DNA of 64,000 bases from contig NZ_NKHL01000115.1 in NCBI RefSeq assembly GCF_002934685.1, positions 160,991 to 224,990 on the forward strand. Direction: 5' to 3'. Shown here one piece after another: positions 59,477 through 64,000 of this stretch. The position numbers and the translations under genes are program-made. The stretch comes from Pseudomonas bohemica. GTDB lineage: Bacteria; Pseudomonadota; Gammaproteobacteria; Pseudomonadales; Pseudomonadaceae. A model generated the notes under the pieces. It saw nothing but the letters and a program-made list of their open reading frames with translations, did no database searches and was not told where the DNA came from. Position 1 is the stretch's first letter; each line of letters opens with the position of its first letter.

Positions 59477-59851
59477 CTACAGTGAAGCAGGTCTCGGGGT
59501 GGATGTAGGTGCGGCGTTGTCGTGCCCCAATTGACGCAGCGTATCCAATCGCGCCTGTGCCCTGAATGCGTATTCGCTGTACGGGTACTGGGAAATGATG
59601 AATTGGTAGGTCTGAGCTGCATCCAGATATAACTTCTGGCGTTCCAGGCACTCTCCGCGCAACATTGACACTTCCGGTTGTACATAGCGACGCGCACGGC
59701 TTTCGCGGTCTACTTTCGACAGGTTGTACATCACCGCATCGCAGTCGCCTTGGGCGTACGCGCGGTTGGCATTGTTCAGATGGCTATTCATTGCCCAGCG
59801 GGTGCAACCACTCAAGGCCGCCAGCGCCACTAATATCATCACGATTCGCAT
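59477..59851 (-). CDS. TPR-like outer-membrane lipoprotein
   Basis: A 124-residue lipoprotein: MRIVMILVALAALSGC gives lipobox ALSGC and lipidated C16. The mature part has helix pairs of TPR type (NNANRAYAQGDCDAVMYNLS; DAAQTYQFIISQYPYSEYAF). The ATG at 59851 follows GGAG; 78 further codons upstream are open but unlike a signal peptide. It is divergent from pykA with 188 bases between. Partner unknown; short lipoproteins of this type often help assemble envelope complexes. Confidence 0.8.
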   Translation of the reverse strand: MRIVMILVALAALSGCTRWAMNSHLNNANRAYAQGDCDAVMYNLSKVDRESRARRYVQPEVSMLRGECLERQKLYLDAAQTYQFIISQYPYSEYAFRAQARLDTLRQLGHDNAAPTSTPRPASL

Positions 59852-60039
59852 GAGAGTCTCCTTCGCTCTGCATTGTATCGGCGCCTCGCCGGAATTCTTC
59901 AAGCGTGATTTGAGTGCCGTACGTCTGCCCAGACTTGGCCGATTGCCCACTTGGAAGGCAACAAGTAGTGCAAAGGAACAATGACTACAGCGCAATACAG
60001 TAGTAGCCTCTCGCTGCGCTTCATTTAAGGAGTTTGTGC

Positions 60040-61491
60040 ATGTCCGTTCGCCGCACCAAAATCGTAGCCACACTTGGCCCTGCAAGTAACTCGCCAGAAG
60101 TCATCGAGAAGCTGATTCTTGCCGGCCTGGACGTTGCCCGTCTCAATTTCTCACACGGCACGCCCGACGAGCACAAGGCTCGCGCGAAGCTGATCCGCGA
60201 CATCGCGGCCAAGAACGGCCGCTTCGTTGCGTTGCTGGGCGACCTGCAAGGCCCGAAAATTCGTATCGCCAAATTCGCCAACAAGAAGATCGAACTGAAA
60301 GTCGGTGACAAATTCACCTTCTCCACCAGTCATCCTCTGACAGAAGGCACTCAGGAAATCGTCGGTATCGACTATCCCGATCTGGTCAAGGATTGCGGCG
60401 TAGGCGACGAACTGCTGCTCGACGACGGACGTGTGGTCATGCGCGTAGACACCGAAACTGCCGATGCCCTGCACTGCACCGTGATCATCGGTGGCCCGCT
60501 GTCGGACCACAAAGGCATCAACCGTCGCGGTGGCGGCCTGACTGCACCAGCCCTGACCGAAAAAGACAAGCAAGACATCAAGCTCGCTGCCGAAATGGAC
60601 CTGGATTACCTGGCCGTCTCGTTCCCACGCGACGCTGCCGACATGGAATACGCACGCAAGCTGCGTGACGAGTCGGGCGGTACGGCCTGGCTGGTGGCGA
60701 AGATCGAACGCGCCGAAGCCGTTGCCAACGACGAAACCCTGGATGCGCTGATCCGCGCCAGTGACGCGGTCATGGTTGCCCGTGGCGACCTGGGCGTGGA
60801 AATCGGCGATGCCGAGCTGGTAGGCATCCAGAAGAAAATCATCCTGCACGCACGTCGCCACAACAAAGCGGTGATCGTGGCCACGCAGATGATGGAATCG
60901 ATGATTTCAAGCCCGATGCCGACCCGCGCCGAAGTGTCCGACGTGGCCAACGCCGTGCTCGACTACACCGACGCCGTGATGTTGTCGGCGGAAAGTGCTG
61001 CCGGTTCCTACCCTGTCGAAGCCGTCGAAGCCATGGCGCGCATCTGCGTCGGTGCTGAACGTCACCCGACCGGCAAGACCTCCAGCCACCGCATCGGCCA
61101 CTCGTTCACCCGTTGCGACGAGAGCATCGCGCTGGCGGCCATGTACACCGCCAACCACTTCCCGGGCGTGAAAGCGATCATCGCACTGACCGAAAGTGGG
61201 TACACCCCGCTGATCATGTCGCGTATTCGTTCTTCGGTGCCGATCTACGCGTTCTCCCCGCACCGCGGCACCCAGGCGCGCGCCGCCATGTTCCGTGGCG
61301 TGTACACCATTCCGTTCGACCCGGCTTCGCTGCCAGCGGGTCAGGTTAGCCAGTCGGCTGTGGACGAGCTGGTCAAGCGTGGTCTGGTGGAGCAAGGCGA
61401 CTGGGTCATCCTGACCAAAGGTGACAGCTACCACACCATCGGCGGCACCAACGGCATGAAAATCCTGCACGTCGGCGACCCGATCGTCTAA
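60040..61491 (+). CDS. pykA: Pyruvate kinase
   Basis: A 483-residue pyruvate kinase, making pyruvate and ATP from PEP and ADP. Signatures include RRTKIVATLGPAS, ARLNFSHGTPDEH, KIERAEAV, the metal-binding VARGDLGVEIG, and AVMLSAESAAGSYPVEAVEA. The size and the late TKGDSYHTIGGTN region match type II PykA. The ATG at 60040 follows AAGGAG; two further upstream codons (ATG TGC) open the frame at 60034. A strong terminator follows. Confidence 0.95.
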   Translation: MSVRRTKIVATLGPASNSPEVIEKLILAGLDVARLNFSHGTPDEHKARAKLIRDIAAKNGRFVALLGDLQGPKIRIAKFANKKIELKVGDKFTFSTSHPLTEGTQEIVGIDYPDLVKDCGVGDELLLDDGRVVMRVDTETADALHCTVIIGGPLSDHKGINRRGGGLTAPALTEKDKQDIKLAAEMDLDYLAVSFPRDAADMEYARKLRDESGGTAWLVAKIERAEAVANDETLDALIRASDAVMVARGDLGVEIGDAELVGIQKKIILHARRHNKAVIVATQMMESMISSPMPTRAEVSDVANAVLDYTDAVMLSAESAAGSYPVEAVEAMARICVGAERHPTGKTSSHRIGHSFTRCDESIALAAMYTANHFPGVKAIIALTESGYTPLIMSRIRSSVPIYAFSPHRGTQARAAMFRGVYTIPFDPASLPAGQVSQSAVDELVKRGLVEQGDWVILTKGDSYHTIGGTNGMKILHVGDPIV

Positions 61492-61505
61492 GACGCAGCA
61501 GCGAT

Positions 61506-61543
61506 AAAAAAGCCCCGGCTCGTGAGAGCGCGGGGCTTTTTTT
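61506..61543 (+). terminator. Terminator of pykA
   Basis: AGCCCCG (61511-61517) pairs with CGGGGCT (61531-61537), with a GCTC/GAGC inner stem. An A-run precedes and seven Ts follow. Confidence 0.9.
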
Positions 61544-61602
61544 GTGTCGTGGGATCAGAATCTCAACTGGGGTGGCGTGCGGCTTTTGGGGTCGGGCGTG
61601 TC

Positions 61603-62532
61603 TCAGGCTTTCTCCAGAAACACATCCGCTAACAACTGGCCTCGGGGCAATCCTGCGAGAAACAGGCGCCTTGAGAAGCCCTCGACACTGGCCGGTGATC
61701 CGCAAACGAGGGTGATGGTCTGGCGAGAAGTAACACGCAGATCAGACAGCCGCGCTTGAAAGTCTTCAGGGTTTATCAGCTCGACCTCCAACTGGGCATG
61801 CGCGGCAGCCAATGCTTGCAACGGCACGGCCAGGTAATGCTCACGGGCCACGTGTAGCACCCGGATCGGGCCCTGATGCCCCTGCCGCAGCGCTTCGCGC
61901 AACAACCCCCACAGAGGTCCGAGACCGGTGCCACTTGCCAGCAACCAGAACGGCCGATCCTGCCAGTCCGGGTCGTAGCGCAGTGCTCCGCCGCGCAGTT
62001 CACCCAGGCGAATCGCGTCACCGGGCTTGAACGTACGGGCAACGTCTGCGAAAGCGCCGGGCTTATGGCAGTCGATGTGAAACTCCAGAAACCCTTCCTC
62101 GCCCGGCAAGCTCGCCAACGAGTAAGGACGCGCAATGCCGCTCATGGTCCACAGCACCAGATGCTGCCCGGCGCGATAACGCAACGGCCGCTCTGGTTCC
62201 AGGCGCAGACGCAAGACCGAAGGGCTCAGCCAGTCGCAAGCGCTCACCCGCGCGGGCAGGCCGTCGCGCAGCGGGTCGAAGACTTCCACACTCAGGTCGC
62301 CCACCACCTGACACTGGCACGCCAGGCGCCAGCCCTGCGCGCGCTGACCGGCATCCAGCGCCTCACGCAGCGCATCCTGCGGCTCGCCACGGATGCAGCG
62401 CACCAGACAGGCATGGCAACTGCCTGCGCGACAACTGTAGGGGACCGCCACGCCTGCGCTGTTCAAGGCATCGAGCAGGTTGCAGCCGGGAGTGACCGCC
62501 CAGCGGCGGTCGCCGGCGTGTATCTCAGGCAT
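61603..62532 (-). CDS. 2Fe-2S ferredoxin-linked flavin reductase
   Basis: A 309-residue fusion. A plant-type ferredoxin domain has cysteines C34, C39, C42 and a fourth near C72 (CRAGSCHAC, LACQC). An FAD-binding part with RPYSLASLPGEEGFLE and an NAD-binding part with LLASGTGLGPLWGLL follow. The order ferredoxin-FAD-NAD is that of one-component oxygenase reductases. Its partner oxygenase is not adjacent. The start at 62532 overlaps the diguanylate-cyclase stop by 8 bases, so both probably form one transcript. ATG 62538 is an alternative. Confidence 0.85.
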   Translation of the reverse strand: MPEIHAGDRRWAVTPGCNLLDALNSAGVAVPYSCRAGSCHACLVRCIRGEPQDALREALDAGQRAQGWRLACQCQVVGDLSVEVFDPLRDGLPARVSACDWLSPSVLRLRLEPERPLRYRAGQHLVLWTMSGIARPYSLASLPGEEGFLEFHIDCHKPGAFADVARTFKPGDAIRLGELRGGALRYDPDWQDRPFWLLASGTGLGPLWGLLREALRQGHQGPIRVLHVAREHYLAVPLQALAAAHAQLEVELINPEDFQARLSDLRVTSRQTITLVCGSPASVEGFSRRLFLAGLPRGQLLADVFLEKA

Positions 62533-63685
62533 CGGCATAATCCCAGGCCCCATGACAGCAGTTGCGGCCATGATGCTTGGCGCGGTACAGCGCCAGGTCG
62601 GCACGTTGCAGGGCGCGATCCATGTCGTCGCCACGCTCGATCAGGGTCATGCCCACCGAAAGACTCAGCTTCAGGCCCGGTAGCTCGGGAATCACTACCT
62701 GCTCAAAGGCAAGACGCACACGTTCGCAGCACTCGACCAACTGGCCGCGGGTGCAACGGGGGATCAACAGGACGAATTCCTCGCCGCCGTAGCGCGCCAG
62801 GATGTCGTCTGCCCGCAGGCAGTCGGAGGCAGTCGCGGCGAACACCTGCAACACCTGGTCGCCCGCCGCGTGGCCCAGCAGGTCGTTGACCCGCTTGAAG
62901 TGGTCCATGTCGATCAGGGCCAGACCTTCTGTGTAGGAGCCGTCCATGGTTTCCAGCTCGCGGGTGGCCAGACGCAGAAAATGACGACGGTTGTAGAGGT
63001 TGGTCAGCTCATCGGTGGAAGCCAGCTCTTCGAGCTGAAACATCATTCCGCGCAAGGTTTCCTGGTGCGCCTGCAAGGTGATGCGGTGCTGATGCATGCG
63101 CTGGCGGGAGCTTTGCACGAAACGCGCGTACAGGCACAGCCAACCGAGCACGATGAACAGGGCACAGGTCTGCAAGGCGGCCAGGCCCGGATCTGCGAGG
63201 AGGCCCTCAAAGGCGTCCCACAGGTTCAGCCCGGTGAAGCCGACCAGGGCGAGAATGGCGCAACGGGTAAACACTCTCGGCGGGAGGTGAAACAGACCGA
63301 ACAGCAATACCAGTACGTAGAGCACCATGAAAGTGCCTCTGGCCGTTTCCAGATGAGCGAGCAGAAAGGTCTGCCAGCCGAGCCCCAGCAACACCTGAAA
63401 CTCGGTCAGGCTCGGGTCCTTGAAGCGTTTGTTGTACTCGCCGAAGAACACCAGGCTCAGTACACCCTGAGAAAGCAATACCAGAACGGTGGCCAGCCAC
63501 AGGCCGAAGAAATTCGCGTAATAGTACCCCGCGCAGTACGCCACCCACACGAGCGCGATCAGCAGCACGTAGGTGCCTGCTGCCAGCGCGAAGCGCTTGA
63601 ACCGCAGGCGCTGGATAGATCCGTCTATATGAGGTTGGTTCATCATCAGGTAAAGGTCGTCCTGTCCGGCGGGATAGACTTGCAT
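62525..63685 (-). CDS. Membrane diguanylate cyclase (GGDEF)
   Basis: A 386-residue cyclase making c-di-GMP from GTP. Six helices (about 30-200) form an unnamed sensor region, a coiled linker follows (about 205-230), then the GGDEF domain. The active site reads RYGGEEF. An inhibitory I-site RADD sits five residues before GGEEF, so product inhibition is expected. No EAL domain is present. Start 63685 or the paired ATGs at about 63646 are both possible. First gene of the pair with the 2Fe-2S reductase. Confidence 0.9.
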   Translation of the reverse strand: MQVYPAGQDDLYLMMNQPHIDGSIQRLRFKRFALAAGTYVLLIALVWVAYCAGYYYANFFGLWLATVLVLLSQGVLSLVFFGEYNKRFKDPSLTEFQVLLGLGWQTFLLAHLETARGTFMVLYVLVLLFGLFHLPPRVFTRCAILALVGFTGLNLWDAFEGLLADPGLAALQTCALFIVLGWLCLYARFVQSSRQRMHQHRITLQAHQETLRGMMFQLEELASTDELTNLYNRRHFLRLATRELETMDGSYTEGLALIDMDHFKRVNDLLGHAAGDQVLQVFAATASDCLRADDILARYGGEEFVLLIPRCTRGQLVECCERVRLAFEQVVIPELPGLKLSLSVGMTLIERGDDMDRALQRADLALYRAKHHGRNCCHGAWDYADA

Positions 63686-63982
63686 CGCATCGCTGGCCGG
63701 TGGTGTTTCCCCAATACGGCGAGAAGCACTTCAATCATCTGGCAAGACTGCCAATGTAGTGGAAACGGGACCGTTCGCCAACGCATCCGGCATCACGACC
63801 ATGCACGTGTCTGACGAAGACGCATGGTTCAATCGCGCCTCTGTTTACCTGTTCAGTACGTTTGGAGAGCAGCGGTATTGACATCACTCGCCGGGTGAGC
63901 ACCAAAGTGCATATCAAAGCACTAGGTTTTGTACGAAAAGTCGGCAGGGTAGAATTGCCGCCATGATTGGCTGGAGGCCCGC

Positions 63983-64000
63983 ATGGCAAAGCGTTACGAA
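63983..64000 (+). CDS. Start of a gene running off the window
   Basis: ATG at 63983 follows TGGAGG at ideal spacing and opens MAKRYE up to the window edge. Six codons are too few to name it. It is divergent from the diguanylate cyclase gene. Confidence 0.5.

Overview
The window is a chromosomal segment of a Pseudomonas, most likely of the P. syringae/P. fluorescens side of the genus. The evidence is phaG, an MvaT-type H-NS protein, the ttgR-ttgABC efflux locus with its operator, a PcaR-regulated pca cluster, a MifSR/KgtP locus with a sigma-54 promoter, and Pseudomonas-type REP pairs. I see no prophage, insertion sequence, integrase or CRISPR array. It is mostly core genome with small accessory patches.

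Layout. 1-1.3 kb: the 3' part of phaG, a tRNA-Gly(CCC), and a tiny lipoprotein frame without a normal start codon. 1.3-5.5 kb: an MFS permease convergent with a LysR regulator, two small orphan genes, and a SIR2-like DUF4917 protein with a near-perfect promoter. 5.6-10.4 kb: a small membrane protein, a DMT exporter, a methyltransferase and a LemA/TPM envelope operon. 10.6-17.8 kb: periplasmic beta-glucosidase BglX, then the MifS/MifR two-component pair and alpha-ketoglutarate permease KgtP. A GG-N10-GC promoter, two upstream dyads and an Hfq/Crc-type motif lie between mifR and kgtP.

18-19.4 kb: two paralogous exported proteins made almost entirely of 13-residue repeats, each with the same 65-base upstream block and its own terminator. 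This is the least explained locus here. 19.5-26.3 kb: flavoprotein, ABM-domain protein, AraC regulator, and a ThDP decarboxylase/aldehyde dehydrogenase pair divergent from a LysR gene. 26.4-36.2 kb: a 58-residue membrane peptide, a DHA2 exporter, a periplasmic Cache protein and ttgR-ttgABC. 36.4-42.6 kb: pcaR, then pcaI-pcaJ-pcaF-pcaT-pcaD with four PcaR-type boxes; pcaB and pcaC are missing from their usual places. A candidate small RNA lies beside pcaR.

43.4-51.6 kb: housekeeping genes (pitA, YjgR-type ATPase, flippase-like protein, purU, mvaT, sbcB). 51.8-58.8 kb: a tightly coupled six-gene operon RDD-SpoIIM-DUF4129-DUF4350-MoxR-DUF58, probably a MoxR chaperone system acting at the membrane. 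58.8-64 kb: a PilZ protein, a lipoprotein, pykA, a 2Fe-2S reductase overlapping a diguanylate cyclase, and the first codons of one more gene.

All function calls are from reading the translated sequence and motifs; no search was run.
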